DNA of 64,000 nucleotides from Micromonospora sp. C95 (lineage in GTDB: Bacteria; Actinomycetota; Actinomycetes; Mycobacteriales; Micromonosporaceae), in contig NZ_JAGPXT010000001.1 in NCBI RefSeq assembly GCF_018070465.1, positions 434,001 through 498,000 of the forward strand, given 5' to 3'. Under the pieces are notes generated by a model, which saw nothing but the letters and a program-made list of their open reading frames with translations, made no database searches and was not told the DNA's origin. Positions 37,635 to 46,774 of the stretch are shown piece by piece (position 1 is the stretch's first letter; each line of letters starts with the position of its first letter). The translations under genes and the position numbers were made by a program.

Positions 37635-40331
37635 TCAGGTCCCCAGCTCCGCCGGGCGTCCCTCGGCCTTCGGCTGGGTACGCGTCAACTCGGCGTGAAT
37701 GATCAACCGCTCGTAGTTGTCGAACTTCGGGTTGCAGGTGGTCAGGGTCAGCATCCGCCGGGTCGGCTTCTCACCCGGTTGACCCGGCACCGGAGCCACC
37801 ACCTCGACCTGCGTCGGTTTGACCACAAGGCTCTCGGTCACCTGGTAGACGTACCACTCGTTGCGGCCCTCGACCAGGATCGGGTCGCCCTTGCGCAACT
37901 CGTCCAACCGCCAGAAGGTGGCCCGGTTCCGGTGCCCCGCCACGGAGAAGTTGCCCACCTGGCCCGGCATGGCGCTGTCCGGGTAGTGGCCCGGCGCGTA
38001 CCGGATGTCCTGCTGGCCGACCCCCTCGACCACGATCCATTCCTTGTCGAACTTCGGAATGTAGAGACCCGCGATCGGGGTGCCCTGCACCGCCGGTTTC
38101 GGCTTGGCGGACGGGCTGGCCGACGCCGACACCGTCGGATCCGTCACCGGCTCGGGTGCCCACGCCTGGGCCAGTTGCTCGCTCAGCTCGCCCTGGTGAG
38201 CGTCGACGATCGCCGACTTGCCCCAGATCTCGTAACCGGCGAAGAGCAGCACCACCAGGCCGAAGGTGATCAGCAGTTCGCCGCTGAACCGGAGACCGGT
38301 ACGCACCCGGGACCACAGCGACGGTCGGGTCAGCTCCGAGTAGACGCTCTTGTAGCCCTCACCCGTCTGGTGGGCGCGTAGTTGCACCACCCGGTCGCCA
38401 CGCCGCGGCTTCGGTGCCTCGGCGGGCCGGGCGTCGCCGTCCGATGGTTCCTCGCTCTTGGGCGGTCTGGGTACGGCACCCATCAGGGCGGTCGAGTCCA
38501 GGACCGGCGGAGCACTCGGCCTGGCTCCGGTGACCGCCGGAATGAGGGCGGTCGCCGCCGGGTCGGCCGATCGGCCCGGCGCGGACGGCTGGCCCGATGC
38601 GGAAGTCTGCCCAGCCGCCACGGGCTGGCCCGCAGCCGCCGACCGGGTCTGCTGACCCGAGGCGGTGTTGGTCGGGGTGACCGGACGGTCCGTAGTCGCC
38701 GGGCTGCCCGGGCCGGCGGCGGTACCGGGTTGCCCGTTCGTCACCCGGTTGGCCCTGGCCGGCTCCGTGCCCCGAGCGCCGGTTGCCGAGCCGGCGCGGT
38801 CGCCGACCTTCGGTATCAACGCGGTCGGTCCCTCACCGGACCAGTCGACCTGGCCGGGTGCTTTTTCGGTCACCTGCCGTGGTGGTTCGGCGCCCGGCGT
38901 ACCCCGGCCCTCAACCGACCAGGGCGTCGTCGGCTGCTGGCCGGGTACCGGGAACGCCGAACCGCTCCCGGCGGGCCGCTCCTGGCCTGCCGGCCCGGGC
39001 TGTGGCGCATGCGGTGCCGGCCGCTCCTGGCCCGCCCGCGCCGGGTGCGACGGCTGCGCTGCCGGACCGGTCGGGCCTGACTGTCCGGGATACGGCGGCT
39101 GCGTCGGCCCACTGTTGCTCGCCGGCCCGAGGTAGGACGCTTGCGGTGCTGGTGCTGGTGCTGGTGCTGGTGCTGGTGCCGGTGCCGGTGCTGCGCTGGC
39201 AGGCTGCCCGGACCCAGGACGCGGCGCGTGCGGTGCTGCGGTGCCGGCCCGGTTTGCTCCGGGACGCGGCGCGTGATCGCCGTAGGGGGCCCCGAACTGC
39301 GGAGCTGGCGACGGTTGCGCACGTTCGGGTGACTGAACCGACGGTGGTGTGGCCGGCCGCACAGTTACCGGTTGCGTGGCCTCGGCGGGCTGTCTCGGCT
39401 GCTCGCCGTTGGGCCAGTTCGGGCCGCCGTCGGGGTGCGCTGCTCCGGTCCGGGACCGGGTCGGGTCGGGCGGTCGGGCACCGGGCCAGGGCGGCGGGGT
39501 GCCGGTGCCGGCCGCCTCGCCGTTGCCCGTCCGGGCCGTGGTGCCGTCCGGGACCGTCCGGCCCGGCTGACCCGTGGTGCCGGCGACACTCGGGTGACCG
39601 GGTCCGGCGTGACCGGTGTCCGCGCCGGCCGGCCGGGTGCCGGTCGGCTGCTGCGGGTCGCCCGCCCCCCGGGCCGGCTGGAAGGCACCGCGCCACGGCG
39701 TCGGCCCCACCGGGATGTCGGGCTGACCCGACGGCAGGGGTACGCCATGCCACTGGTCGCTGGTCGCCGCGTCCTGCGGCCGATCGCTGGTCGCCGCGTC
39801 CTGCGGCCGACCGGCTGCGCCACGAACCGGACCGGGCGCGGAGTCCCACTGATTCGCCGTACGGTCGGGATCGACCGGACGCTGCCCGCCCGGGGCCGGG
39901 TCCCACTGGTTGGCGCTGCGAGCGGTGGTCGTCGCGGCGTCCCACTGGTTCGCCCGGTGGTCCGTGGTCGGCGTGGTGTCCCAACGTCCGGGCGTGGTCG
40001 GCTGCTCCTGGCCCGGGCCGGCACTGCGACGGTCGGCCGTCGGCGCGGTGGCCCGCTCCGGCCCTGCAGGTGCGCTCCAGCTCGGCGGGGCGGCGGACGC
40101 GGCCGTGGTCCGGGCAGGCGGGTCTGTCGGCGCTGGCGTGTCCCACCGTCCGGCGGCGGGTGAGGTGGTCTCGGTGACACCGTCGAAGCGGCCGGAGTTG
40201 GTCGGCCGCTGGCCGTCGGGCAGTCGTGCCCCGGCAGCGGTGTCGGTGGACTCGGCCCGGTCGACCTTAGGCAGGAAGGCGGTCGGCTCGTCGGTCTGGT
40301 CGCGGTGCCGACCGTCGGACTGCGGGCTCAC
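37635..40331 (-). CDS. Class E sortase with very long disordered N-terminal domain
   Basis: 898 aa from GTG, 7 nt after the DUF881 gene. Residues 1-675 are low complexity (Pro, Ala, Gly, Thr, Gln), including (AP)8, three ANQWD units and a 9-aa tandem duplication. Then come one membrane helix ([20 protein letters not shown], about 685-705) and the sortase domain with the His in FSVAGHRNR, Cys866 in [10 protein letters not shown] and Arg875. Sortases cleave a C-terminal sorting signal and attach the protein to the wall or build pili; class E prefers LAxTG. Typical members are under 350 aa. Four TAxx[LIM] motifs occur in the cytoplasmic part. No substrate is encoded nearby. Confidence 0.9.
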   Translation of the reverse strand: MSPQSDGRHRDQTDEPTAFLPKVDRAESTDTAAGARLPDGQRPTNSGRFDGVTETTSPAAGRWDTPAPTDPPARTTAASAAPPSWSAPAGPERATAPTADRRSAGPGQEQPTTPGRWDTTPTTDHRANQWDAATTTARSANQWDPAPGGQRPVDPDRTANQWDSAPGPVRGAAGRPQDAATSDRPQDAATSDQWHGVPLPSGQPDIPVGPTPWRGAFQPARGAGDPQQPTGTRPAGADTGHAGPGHPSVAGTTGQPGRTVPDGTTARTGNGEAAGTGTPPPWPGARPPDPTRSRTGAAHPDGGPNWPNGEQPRQPAEATQPVTVRPATPPSVQSPERAQPSPAPQFGAPYGDHAPRPGANRAGTAAPHAPRPGSGQPASAAPAPAPAPAPAPAPAPQASYLGPASNSGPTQPPYPGQSGPTGPAAQPSHPARAGQERPAPHAPQPGPAGQERPAGSGSAFPVPGQQPTTPWSVEGRGTPGAEPPRQVTEKAPGQVDWSGEGPTALIPKVGDRAGSATGARGTEPARANRVTNGQPGTAAGPGSPATTDRPVTPTNTASGQQTRSAAAGQPVAAGQTSASGQPSAPGRSADPAATALIPAVTGARPSAPPVLDSTALMGAVPRPPKSEEPSDGDARPAEAPKPRRGDRVVQLRAHQTGEGYKSVYSELTRPSLWSRVRTGLRFSGELLITFGLVVLLFAGYEIWGKSAIVDAHQGELSEQLAQAWAPEPVTDPTVSASASPSAKPKPAVQGTPIAGLYIPKFDKEWIVVEGVGQQDIRYAPGHYPDSAMPGQVGNFSVAGHRNRATFWRLDELRKGDPILVEGRNEWYVYQVTESLVVKPTQVEVVAPVPGQPGEKPTRRMLTLTTCNPKFDNYERLIIHAELTRTQPKAEGRPAELGT
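39145..39192. repeat. Hexanucleotide microsatellite inside the sortase gene
   Basis: Eight consecutive copies of GGTGCT (two with a C at the last position) encode (Ala-Pro)8 on the minus strand. Copy-number change would alter linker length without a frameshift. Confidence 0.9.
39757..39810. repeat. 27-bp perfect tandem duplication inside the sortase gene
   Basis: Bases 39757-39783 and 39784-39810 are identical and encode a repeated nine-residue unit containing RPQDAATSD. Confidence 0.9.
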
Positions 40332-40338
40332 CGCGGGC

Positions 40339-41148
40339 TCACTGTGGCACCGCCGGCACTGTCGCCGATCGCAGGGTGGTGGAGTCCTCGAAGGCGGGCA
40401 CCGTGACGGTGCCAGCGGTCTCTGAGTAACCGAGTTGGTAGTTGTTCACCGCGTCCCTGAACCACCGGACTCCCTCGGAAGCGGCGAGGGCCTGCCGGAG
40501 TGCGGCGGGGTCGCCAATTGCTACGATCTTGAAAGGTGGGGAGTACACCCGGCCGTGCAACAGCAGGGTGTTACCCACGCAGCGTACCGCGCTGGTCGTC
40601 AGGACGCGCACGTTCATGATTGACATCGCCTCGGCGCCGCCGGCCCAGAGTGCGTTGACCACCGCCTGCACGTCGCCCTGATGGACCACCAGGTCGTCGT
40701 TGGAGGCCCCCTCGGGCAGTTTGCTCACCTGCGGCGCGTCGTTGAGCTCGACGGTCAGACCGGGGCCGGTGAGGGCGGTGAAGCCGGCGGCGGCCCGGTT
40801 GGCGTCGGCCCGCTGCTGCTGTTCCCGGATCGGGCCGTAGGAGTTGGCCAGGACGGCCGTCCGGCTTTCCACCTCGCCGCGTAGCGTGGCGGCACGCTGC
40901 TCGTTTGCCGCCACCTGTGCGCGGCGATCCTCGATCAGCTCGGTCAGTTGGGGTCGGCGATCCTCACGCAGGGCGGTGCCGCCCGCCGTCGTGGCCGTCG
41001 TGGTGAAGAGCAGGCCAGCCGCCAGAGCGATCAGCGGCACGCCGACCGACCAGAACGGGCGGCGCTGACGTGGCCGCCCAGGCAGCAACCCGGCGACGAG
41101 TCGGCGCAGCGCCTTCTGCCACGACGCTGCGCCGGACGTGTACTCCAC
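40339..41148 (-). CDS. DUF881 membrane-anchored protein
   Basis: 269 aa from GTG. A basic cytoplasmic N-terminus precedes one helix ([20 protein letters not shown], about 35-55). A coiled-coil stretch ([20 protein letters not shown] to about 120) and the DUF881 domain ([52 protein letters not shown]) follow. DUF881 proteins are membrane-associated and often lie by division genes; the fold is related to YlxW/YlxX. It opens the minus-strand operon of sortase, small membrane protein and trpG. It is divergent from crgA. Confidence 0.87.
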   Translation of the reverse strand: MEYTSGAASWQKALRRLVAGLLPGRPRQRRPFWSVGVPLIALAAGLLFTTTATTAGGTALREDRRPQLTELIEDRRAQVAANEQRAATLRGEVESRTAVLANSYGPIREQQQRADANRAAAGFTALTGPGLTVELNDAPQVSKLPEGASNDDLVVHQGDVQAVVNALWAGGAEAMSIMNVRVLTTSAVRCVGNTLLLHGRVYSPPFKIVAIGDPAALRQALAASEGVRWFRDAVNNYQLGYSETAGTVTVPAFEDSTTLRSATVPAVPQ

Positions 41149-41374
41149 GGGCCAGTCCCCCCTGCTCGTCGCGCTCCGACGCTACCCGTTGCGGGGCGCG
41201 GCGCCAGTCGTTCTGATCTCGTTTCCCGGTGCCGCCCCGTACCGGTCTCACCTCATTCGTGGATCGGACGGGTCTTCCGGACTACGCTAGCTGTCGAACA
41301 TTATTGGCCATGGACCGTCGCCCTCGCGCCCGGTTGTCAGGCCGGACGAGGTCGTAACCCCTCTGGAGAGCGCC

Positions 41375-41641
41375 GTGCCCAAGTCTCAGGTCCGCAAGAA
41401 GAAGGTGTACACCCCGCCTACGGACGTCCGCCCGACGGCGACGACCGCGGCAACCAACAAGCCCAGCCCGGTGTGGCTGCCGGTTCTGGCGGTGTCGCTG
41501 ATCGTCTTCGGCATCGGCTGGCTGGTGGTCTACTACCTCTCCGAGCAGGAGTACCCGGTCATGGAGCTGGGGTACTGGAACCTGGCGGTCGGGTTCGGTG
41601 CGATGGTCGCCTCCCTGATCGTGCTCTCCCGCTGGCGCTGA
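41375..41641 (+). CDS. crgA: CrgA cell-division protein
   Basis: 88 aa from GTG with GGAGAG upstream. It matches CrgA: basic start MPKSQVRKKKVY, the motif NKPSPVWLPVLAVSLIVFGI as helix one, then YYLSEQEYPVMELGYWNLAV leading into helix two and the SRWR end. CrgA recruits FtsI, FtsQ and CwsA to the septum in mycobacteria and inhibits early division in Streptomyces. A possible -10, TACGCT, is at 41283-41288, about 90 nt upstream. Location beside trpG/DUF881/sortase is the conserved one. Confidence 0.94.
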   Translation: MPKSQVRKKKVYTPPTDVRPTATTAATNKPSPVWLPVLAVSLIVFGIGWLVVYYLSEQEYPVMELGYWNLAVGFGAMVASLIVLSRWR

Positions 41642-41757
41642 CCCGCAGCTCAAGGCCGTGACTGCCCGGCACCACCGGCGGCCCGCCCGAGCGGCGGTGC
41701 CGCCGGCCTCCTAAGGTGTGCGCAGGGCAGCGCGGCCCCGGGTGCGAGATGACTCAC

Positions 41758-41787
41758 GTTACTGCTGGGTAACCTTGCGCGTAGGCT
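41758..41787 (+). promoter_or_regulatory. etfD promoter with palindromic operator GTTACTGCTGGGTAAC
   Basis: GTTACTGCTGGGTAAC (41758-41773) is a GTTAC-N6-GTAAC palindrome. It overlaps a -35-like TTACTG (41759-41764) that is 17 bp from TAGGCT (41782-41787). A site identical at 14 of 16 positions lies before the acyl-CoA dehydrogenase at 60339. Confidence 0.6.
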
Positions 41788-41794
41788 GCACTGC

Positions 41795-41817
41795 ATGACC
41801 GAGCGGAGCGAGGTCAT
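41795..41817. repeat. Small inverted repeat ATGACC...GGTCAT
   Basis: ATGACC (41795-41800) and GGTCAT (41812-41817) flank GAGCGGAGCGA just after the predicted etfD transcription start. It could form a hairpin in the leader. The GAGCGGAGCGAG core is common in actinobacterial intergenic DNA as far as I recall. Confidence 0.45.
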
Positions 41818-41916
41818 CGACCGATCGGGTCGAGGTGCGGCGGCGTGGGTCGACGATCGCACCGCCGCCCCCGGTCGCCGAGCCGTCGACAGGCAGCAGA
41901 CCGGGAGGCCAACTCG

Positions 41917-44106
41917 ATGGGCAGCGTCCAGATCGTCACCACGATCCTCGCGGCCGCCATCACCGCCGTTGCGGTGTGGCTTGCGGTACGCGCGGTCTCG
42001 AAGATGGTGGCCGTCATCCGGCTGGGTCAGCCCGATCCGACCCGCTCCGGCGACAAGATCAGCCGCACCAGGACCATGCTGGCGGAGACCGCCGGGCACA
42101 CCCGGATGCTCCGCTGGAGCGTGGTGGGCGCGGCGCACTGGTTCGTGATGGTCGGCTTCGTCGTGCTGTCGCTGCTCGTGCTCGAGGCGTACTTCGAGGT
42201 GGTGTCACCGACCGGCGGGCTGCCGCTGATCGGCGGTTGGACGCTCTACGGGCTGGTCACCGAGTGGATCGGCATCCTGGGCGTGGTCGGCATCGGCGTC
42301 CTGATCGCGATTCGGCTGGCGAATCGGCCGACTCGGGCGGGACGCCGGTCGCGGTTCACCGGTTCCACCATGTGGCAGGGCTACTTCGTCGAGGCGGTCG
42401 TCCTCGCCGTACTGGTGATGGGTTTTCTGATCCGGGGCTTCAAGGTGGCCACCGATCACTTCGAGTACCCCACCTGGGCCACCCCGCTCAGCCACGCGGT
42501 CGGCGCTGCGCTGCCGGCCTGGGACTCCGGCGTCAGCGTCGCCGCGCTCGTCAAGATCTCGATCTCGATGGCCTGGGTCATTGTGATCTCACTGAACGTG
42601 ACGATGGGTGTCGCCTGGCACCGCTTCCTCGCCTTCCCCAACATCTTCTTCAAGCGCAGGCCGGGCGCGGCCGGCTCCGGCCTCGGCGCGCTGCGGCCGA
42701 TGATGACCGACGGTAAGCCGCTCGACTTCGAGGAGGCCGACCCGGAGTCCGACCAGTTCGGCGTCGCCCAGGTCGAGCAGTTCACCTGGAAGGGGCTGCT
42801 GGACTTCAGCACCTGCACCGAGTGTGGTCGCTGCCAGTCACAGTGCCCGGCCTGGAACACCGGAAAGCCGCTGTCGCCGAAGCTGCTGGTGCTCAGCCTG
42901 CGCGACCACGCGTACGCCAAGGCGCCCTACCTGCTGGCGGGCGGCGGCAAGGATCTCACCGGTGAGGAGAAGGCCACCGCCGCGCAACTCGCCCACCTCG
43001 ACGTGCTGGCCCTCGCCGAGGCGGAGAAGCCGCTGATCGGCGACGCCGAGTCCGGCGGCGTCATCGACCCCGACGTGCTCTGGTCCTGCACCACGTGTGG
43101 TGCCTGCGTGGAGCAGTGCCCGGTGGACATCGAGCACGTCGACCACATCGTCGACATGCGTCGCTACCAGGTGCTCATCGAGTCCAGCTTCCCCTCCGAG
43201 GCCGGCGTGATGCTGCGCAACCTGGAGAACAAGGGCAACCCGTGGGGTGCACCGCAGAACACCCGCGAGGACTGGACCAAGGGTCTCGACTTCGAGGTGC
43301 CCCGGGTCGGTGAGATCGAGGACTTCGAGTACCTGTTCTGGGTGGGCTGCGCCGGTGCGTTCGAGGACCGGGCGAAGAAGACCACCCGGGCCGTGGCGAC
43401 CCTGCTCAACGAGGCGGGTGTCTCCTTCGCCATCCTCGGTGAGGGGGAGACCTGCTCCGGCGACCCGGCCCGCCGGATCGGCAACGAGTTCGTCTTCCAG
43501 ATGCTCGCCCAGCAGAACGTCGAGACCCTGAACGAGGCGTTCGAGGGTCGGGAGAAGGCCAAGCGGAAGATCGTGGCCACCTGCCCGCACTGCTTCAACA
43601 CGCTGGGCAACGAGTACGGCCAGCTGGGCGGCGAGTTCGAGGTGGTGCACCACACCCAGTTGCTGGCCCACCTGGTCGCCACCGGCAAGCTCACCCCGGT
43701 GCAGCCGGTCGACGGCGGCGTGACCTACCACGACCCGTGTTACCTCGGGCGGCACAACCGGGTCTTCGCCCCGCCGCGCGAGGTGCTCGGCAGCGCGATC
43801 GAGGGTGAACTGACCGAGATGCCGCGTAACAGCGAGCGCTCCTTCTGCTGCGGTGCCGGTGGTGCCCGCATGTGGATGGAGGAGCGCATCGGCAAGCGGA
43901 TCAACGTGGACCGGGTCGAGGAGGCCATGTCCACCGGGGCGAGGACGGTCGCCGTCGGCTGTCCGTTCTGTTCGACGATGCTCACCGACGGGGTGAACGG
44001 CAAGGGTGCCGGAGAGCAGGTCGAGGTCGTCGACGTGGCCAGCGTCCTGCTCCGCTCGGTCAAGCCCGAGCAGGCCGGTGGTGCCAAGGCGCCGGTGGCC
44101 GGCTGA
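41917..44106 (+). CDS. etfD: EtfD-like membrane Fe-S oxidoreductase (HdrD/GlpC type)
   Basis: 729 aa. The N-terminus has about six helices (for example VTTILAAAITAVAVWLAVRA and WFVMVGFVVLSLLVLEAYF) with His residues suited to haem b. Two 4Fe-4S motifs follow: CTECGRCQSQCP (about 310) and CTTCGACVEQCPVD (about 393). The C-terminal half has paired CCG domains: GCAGAFEDR, ETCSGDPARR, CPHCFNTLGNEY, DPCYLGRHN and SFCCGAGGARMWME. The mycobacterial homologue (Rv0338c) re-oxidises electron-transfer flavoprotein during beta-oxidation and feeds the menaquinone pool. ATG 41917 follows GGGAGG. A shared operator links it to the dehydrogenase at 60339. Confidence 0.87.
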   Translation: MGSVQIVTTILAAAITAVAVWLAVRAVSKMVAVIRLGQPDPTRSGDKISRTRTMLAETAGHTRMLRWSVVGAAHWFVMVGFVVLSLLVLEAYFEVVSPTGGLPLIGGWTLYGLVTEWIGILGVVGIGVLIAIRLANRPTRAGRRSRFTGSTMWQGYFVEAVVLAVLVMGFLIRGFKVATDHFEYPTWATPLSHAVGAALPAWDSGVSVAALVKISISMAWVIVISLNVTMGVAWHRFLAFPNIFFKRRPGAAGSGLGALRPMMTDGKPLDFEEADPESDQFGVAQVEQFTWKGLLDFSTCTECGRCQSQCPAWNTGKPLSPKLLVLSLRDHAYAKAPYLLAGGGKDLTGEEKATAAQLAHLDVLALAEAEKPLIGDAESGGVIDPDVLWSCTTCGACVEQCPVDIEHVDHIVDMRRYQVLIESSFPSEAGVMLRNLENKGNPWGAPQNTREDWTKGLDFEVPRVGEIEDFEYLFWVGCAGAFEDRAKKTTRAVATLLNEAGVSFAILGEGETCSGDPARRIGNEFVFQMLAQQNVETLNEAFEGREKAKRKIVATCPHCFNTLGNEYGQLGGEFEVVHHTQLLAHLVATGKLTPVQPVDGGVTYHDPCYLGRHNRVFAPPREVLGSAIEGELTEMPRNSERSFCCGAGGARMWMEERIGKRINVDRVEEAMSTGARTVAVGCPFCSTMLTDGVNGKGAGEQVEVVDVASVLLRSVKPEQAGGAKAPVAG

Positions 44107-44120
44107 CCGGCGGGTACGCA

Positions 44121-44166
44121 CCGGGCGGGGCGGTACCCCTATCCAGTGCCGCCCCGCCCGGTTTTG
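44121..44166 (+). terminator. Rho-independent terminator after etfD
   Basis: A perfect 13-bp stem, CCGGGCGGGGCGG (44121-44133) with 44149-44161, is followed by TTTTGTATT. It is one of the few hairpins in the window with a T-tract. Confidence 0.88.
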
Positions 44167-44182
44167 TATTGACCTGCGTAAC

Positions 44183-44356
44183 TATAACGAATCGGCCGAC
44201 ACCCTTAGTGTGCGTACCGTCGCGCAAAGGTGAATGAGCCGTTGGTCGCCTTGATTCCCCACCTAGCGTTCCCTAATGTGAGGCACCGACCGCCATGGGT
44301 CGTCGGATCCCGCCTCCTACCGCTCGCGGGACGCCCGGTGGTCGGTTGCAAAGGAG
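44183..44356 (+). promoter_or_regulatory. Promoter and structured 5' leader of the first NlpC/P60 gene
   Basis: TATAAC (44183-44188) is a probable -10; GTAACT-ATAACG (44178-44189) is a short direct repeat overlapping it. The leader of about 170 nt can fold near its 3' end. A 10-bp stem pairs 44285-44294 (ACCGACCGCC) with 44337-44346, and an inner 6-bp stem pairs 44308-44313 with 44326-44331, ending just before AAAGGAG (44350-44356). I do not recognise a known riboswitch class here. Confidence 0.45.
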
Positions 44357-44365
44357 ACGCTGCCG

Positions 44366-45370
44366 GTGGCAACCATGCCCCTCCATCGTCGTGCGCCGGG
44401 ACGATCTCGTCCGGGTGGCCTGCGTAGGGCCGTCCGTGGGCTGGTCGTCCTGGTCGCCGCCGCCGCGGTCGGTGCCGGCCTGCTCGCCGCCCCCGCGTAC
44501 GCCGAACCCTCGGTCGAGGAGATCGAGGCTCAGATCGACAAGCAGTGGCAGAAGCTGGAACCCACCATCGAGCAGTACAACAAGGTGCGCTCCCAGCTGC
44601 GGGCCAACAGGCAGAAGTCGAAGAGCCTGGAGAAGAAGATCCAGCCGCTGGCCCTGGAGACGGAGCTGGCGATGAACCGGGTGGCCGACCTCGCCTCCCG
44701 GTACTACATGACCGGCCCGTCCAAGGAGATCGGCGTCGTACTGCTCAACTCGAAGCCGAACGAGCTCGGCGAGCAGATGGCCTTCCTCGACCGGCTCGCC
44801 TCGCAGGAGCGCCGCGAGCTCGAAGGCGTCATGAAGATCCGCAAGAAGTACGACGACCAGAAGGCCAAGCTCGACACCCTGATCGCTTCCCAGGAGCAGC
44901 AGGAGAAGGAGCTGGCGGCGAAGAAGAAGAAGATCGACGCCGAGATCAAGCGGCTCGAACGGTCACTGCCGGTGACGACAGTCAAGACGACCAACTGCCC
45001 GACCATCAACGGTGTGGTCAGCGAGGCTGCCCGAACGGCCATCCGCACCGCCTGCGCCCAGGTCGGTAAGCCGTACGTCTGGGGCGCCACCGGGCCGAAC
45101 TCGTTCGACTGCTCCGGCCTGACTCAGTACGCCTACCGGGCCGCGGGCATCTCACTCACCCACTTCACCGGCGCACAGTGGAACGAGGGCAAGGCCATCT
45201 CCCGGTCCGACGCCCGCCCCGGTGACCTGGTCTTCTTCTTCAGCGACCTGCACCACGTGGGGCTCTACCTGGGCAACAACCAGATGGTGCATGCGGCCCG
45301 AGCCGGTAAACCGGTCAACGTCTCGCCGATCACGACGATGCCGCTCGCCGGTTTCCGCCGGCCCGGCTGA
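44366..45370 (+). CDS. Secreted NlpC/P60 peptidoglycan endopeptidase (RipA-like)
   Basis: 334 aa from GTG with AAGGAG upstream. A signal peptide (to about residue 45, ending APAYA) is followed by a coiled coil (about 48-205, rich in Glu, Lys and Gln) and the NlpC/P60 domain. Catalytic Cys249 is in NSFDCSGLTQYAYRAAG, and His is in DLHHVGLYLGNNQMVHA. These enzymes cut the D-Glu-to-diamino-acid bond in wall stem peptides and are needed to separate daughter cells; the coiled coil usually autoinhibits or docks to an FtsEX-like complex. A paralogue follows with its own riboswitch. Confidence 0.92.
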   Translation: MATMPLHRRAPGRSRPGGLRRAVRGLVVLVAAAAVGAGLLAAPAYAEPSVEEIEAQIDKQWQKLEPTIEQYNKVRSQLRANRQKSKSLEKKIQPLALETELAMNRVADLASRYYMTGPSKEIGVVLLNSKPNELGEQMAFLDRLASQERRELEGVMKIRKKYDDQKAKLDTLIASQEQQEKELAAKKKKIDAEIKRLERSLPVTTVKTTNCPTINGVVSEAARTAIRTACAQVGKPYVWGATGPNSFDCSGLTQYAYRAAGISLTHFTGAQWNEGKAISRSDARPGDLVFFFSDLHHVGLYLGNNQMVHAARAGKPVNVSPITTMPLAGFRRPG

Positions 45371-45423
45371 GTCCACATCGGCATCCGCGTCAGCGGCTGC
45401 TGACTGGTCGCGCAGGAACTCCC

Positions 45424-45455
45424 GAGGGCCCCCGGTCAAGTCGACGGGGGCCCTC
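45424..45455 (+). terminator. Terminator hairpin after first NlpC/P60 gene
   Basis: A perfect 11-bp stem, GAGGGCCCCCG (45424-45434) with 45445-45455 and a 10-nt loop, starts 54 nt after the stop codon. It isolates the gene from the riboswitch-controlled paralogue. Confidence 0.8.
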
Positions 45456-45577
45456 AGCATTGTCAGATGTCAGCACCCACAGTGAGGGTGCGGCTCTGTT
45501 GCGTATCGACGCCGATCGTCCCTACGCTGGGCAATCGTCGGCCGGAGGCAGATCCGCCCAGCCCGGGCGGTAACGGT

Positions 45578-45700
45578 CCGACACCGCCGAATCGCTCCTA
45601 GGCGAGCCGGGGAACCAGGTACCCGGGGTGAATCCGTGACGGTCACGGTAGGGCGCCCCTTCCCGCCCGAACCCGTCAGCTAACCCGGTAGGCGGTACGG
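45578..45700 (+). ncRNA. c-di-AMP riboswitch (ydaO/yuaA class)
   Basis: The conserved core is directly readable: CGGGGAACC, then GGGGTGAATC (45625-45634), AGGGCGCCCCTTCCCG, CCGAACCCGTCAGCTAACC and a closing GGTAGGCGG. The terminal stem pairs 45578-45588 with 45691-45700. This class binds cyclic di-AMP and usually turns off downstream genes for wall hydrolases, K+ or osmolyte transport. Here it lies directly before an NlpC/P60 gene, with GAAGGAG at 45704-45710. Confidence 0.92.
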
Positions 45701-45721
45701 GAAGAAGGAGTGCTGAGCCCG

Positions 45722-46756
45722 GTGGCAGACTATGCCCCGCGGCCGCCGTCACCGCGTCCGGTATCGCCCGGCCGGCCGACGGATGCGCCGCGTTTTCGCT
45801 GGTACCGCTGCATCCCCGCCGCCCTGGCCGTGACCGCCGTGATGTTGACCGGCGGCGCGGCGGCGGCCAGGGCCGACCCCACGGTCGCCGACATCGAGCG
45901 TCAGATCGACGAGGACTGGAATCGGCTCGAACCCGTCATCGAACAGCACAACGCCACCCGGCAGGATCTGGCCGGCAAGCGGCGGGAGACGGACGCGCTG
46001 GCCGCCCGGATCGCACCGCTGCAACGCCAGGTGGACGCGGCCATGGACCGGGTCGGCAAACTCGCTGCCCGGGCGTACAAGGGCGAACAGGTCCGGGCGG
46101 TCAACACGCTGCTCGGCAGCCGGTCGCCGGGCGAGGTGGTCGAGCAGCTCGGCCTGCTCGACCGGTACGCCCGCGTCCAGCAGCAGGACGTGCGGCACGC
46201 GAGTGAACTGCGCGACGAACTCGCCGCCGCCAAGGCCGGGTTGGACCGCACCATCGATCAACTCACCCGTACCGAGGCCGATCTCGCGGGGCAGCGGCGA
46301 CAGATCGACGCCGAGATCGACAGGCTGCAACGGCTCCGGCTGCGGGCGTACGGCAAGGGCGGTGGTGGCCCGCTGCGGCCGGCGCCCTGCCCGGCCAGCT
46401 ACCCCGGCGGAGCGGCTGGCGAGGCGGTCACCTTCGCCTGCGCCCAGATCGGCAAGCCGTACTCCTGGGGCGCCGAGGGGCCCGGCGCGTACGACTGCTC
46501 CGGGCTGACGCTGGCCGCATGGTCGCGGGCCGGTGTCGCGCTGCCGCACAACGCGGCCCGGCAGCGTCGGGTCACCAAATCGGTCAGTCGTGGCGCACTG
46601 CGCCCCGGTGACCTGGTCTTCTACTACCGGGATCTGCACCACGTCGGCATGTACGTCGGTGGTGGCTGGGTGGTGCACGCCTCCCGGGCCGGTCAACCGG
46701 TCAAGATGAAGCGGCTGGACAGCAGCCCGGTGCACAGCTTCGGCCGGCCGGGCTGA
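45722..46756 (+). CDS. Secreted NlpC/P60 peptidoglycan endopeptidase under c-di-AMP riboswitch
   Basis: 344 aa from GTG 45722, 11 nt after GAAGGAG; GTG 45710 overlaps that site and is less likely. A signal/anchor segment (AALAVTAVMLTGGAAAARAD, about 35-55) precedes a coiled coil (about 58-215) and an NlpC/P60 domain with Cys259 in YDCSGLTLAAWSRAG and His in DLHHVGMYVGGGWVVHA. It is a paralogue of the gene at 44366, with the same architecture but only moderate similarity in the coiled coil. Riboswitch control ties its synthesis to c-di-AMP, which reports turgor and wall state. Confidence 0.92.
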   Translation: MADYAPRPPSPRPVSPGRPTDAPRFRWYRCIPAALAVTAVMLTGGAAAARADPTVADIERQIDEDWNRLEPVIEQHNATRQDLAGKRRETDALAARIAPLQRQVDAAMDRVGKLAARAYKGEQVRAVNTLLGSRSPGEVVEQLGLLDRYARVQQQDVRHASELRDELAAAKAGLDRTIDQLTRTEADLAGQRRQIDAEIDRLQRLRLRAYGKGGGGPLRPAPCPASYPGGAAGEAVTFACAQIGKPYSWGAEGPGAYDCSGLTLAAWSRAGVALPHNAARQRRVTKSVSRGALRPGDLVFYYRDLHHVGMYVGGGWVVHASRAGQPVKMKRLDSSPVHSFGRPG

Positions 46757-46774
46757 GGGTTGCCGCTCGCGGTG

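Noticed and set aside
39145..39810. CRISPR-like repetition
   Set aside because: These are coding microsatellite and tandem duplications within the sortase tail; no spacers of uniform length. No CRISPR array was seen anywhere in the window.
41795..42148. Leaderless ORF starting MTERSEVIDRSGR before etfD
   Set aside because: Overlaps etfD in another frame; its first bases are a common inverted repeat, and the rest is Arg/Pro-rich shadow sequence.
44230..44427. Short ORF in the leader of the first NlpC/P60 gene
   Set aside because: No ribosome binding site, out-of-frame overlap with the real gene, and composition follows the RNA structure.
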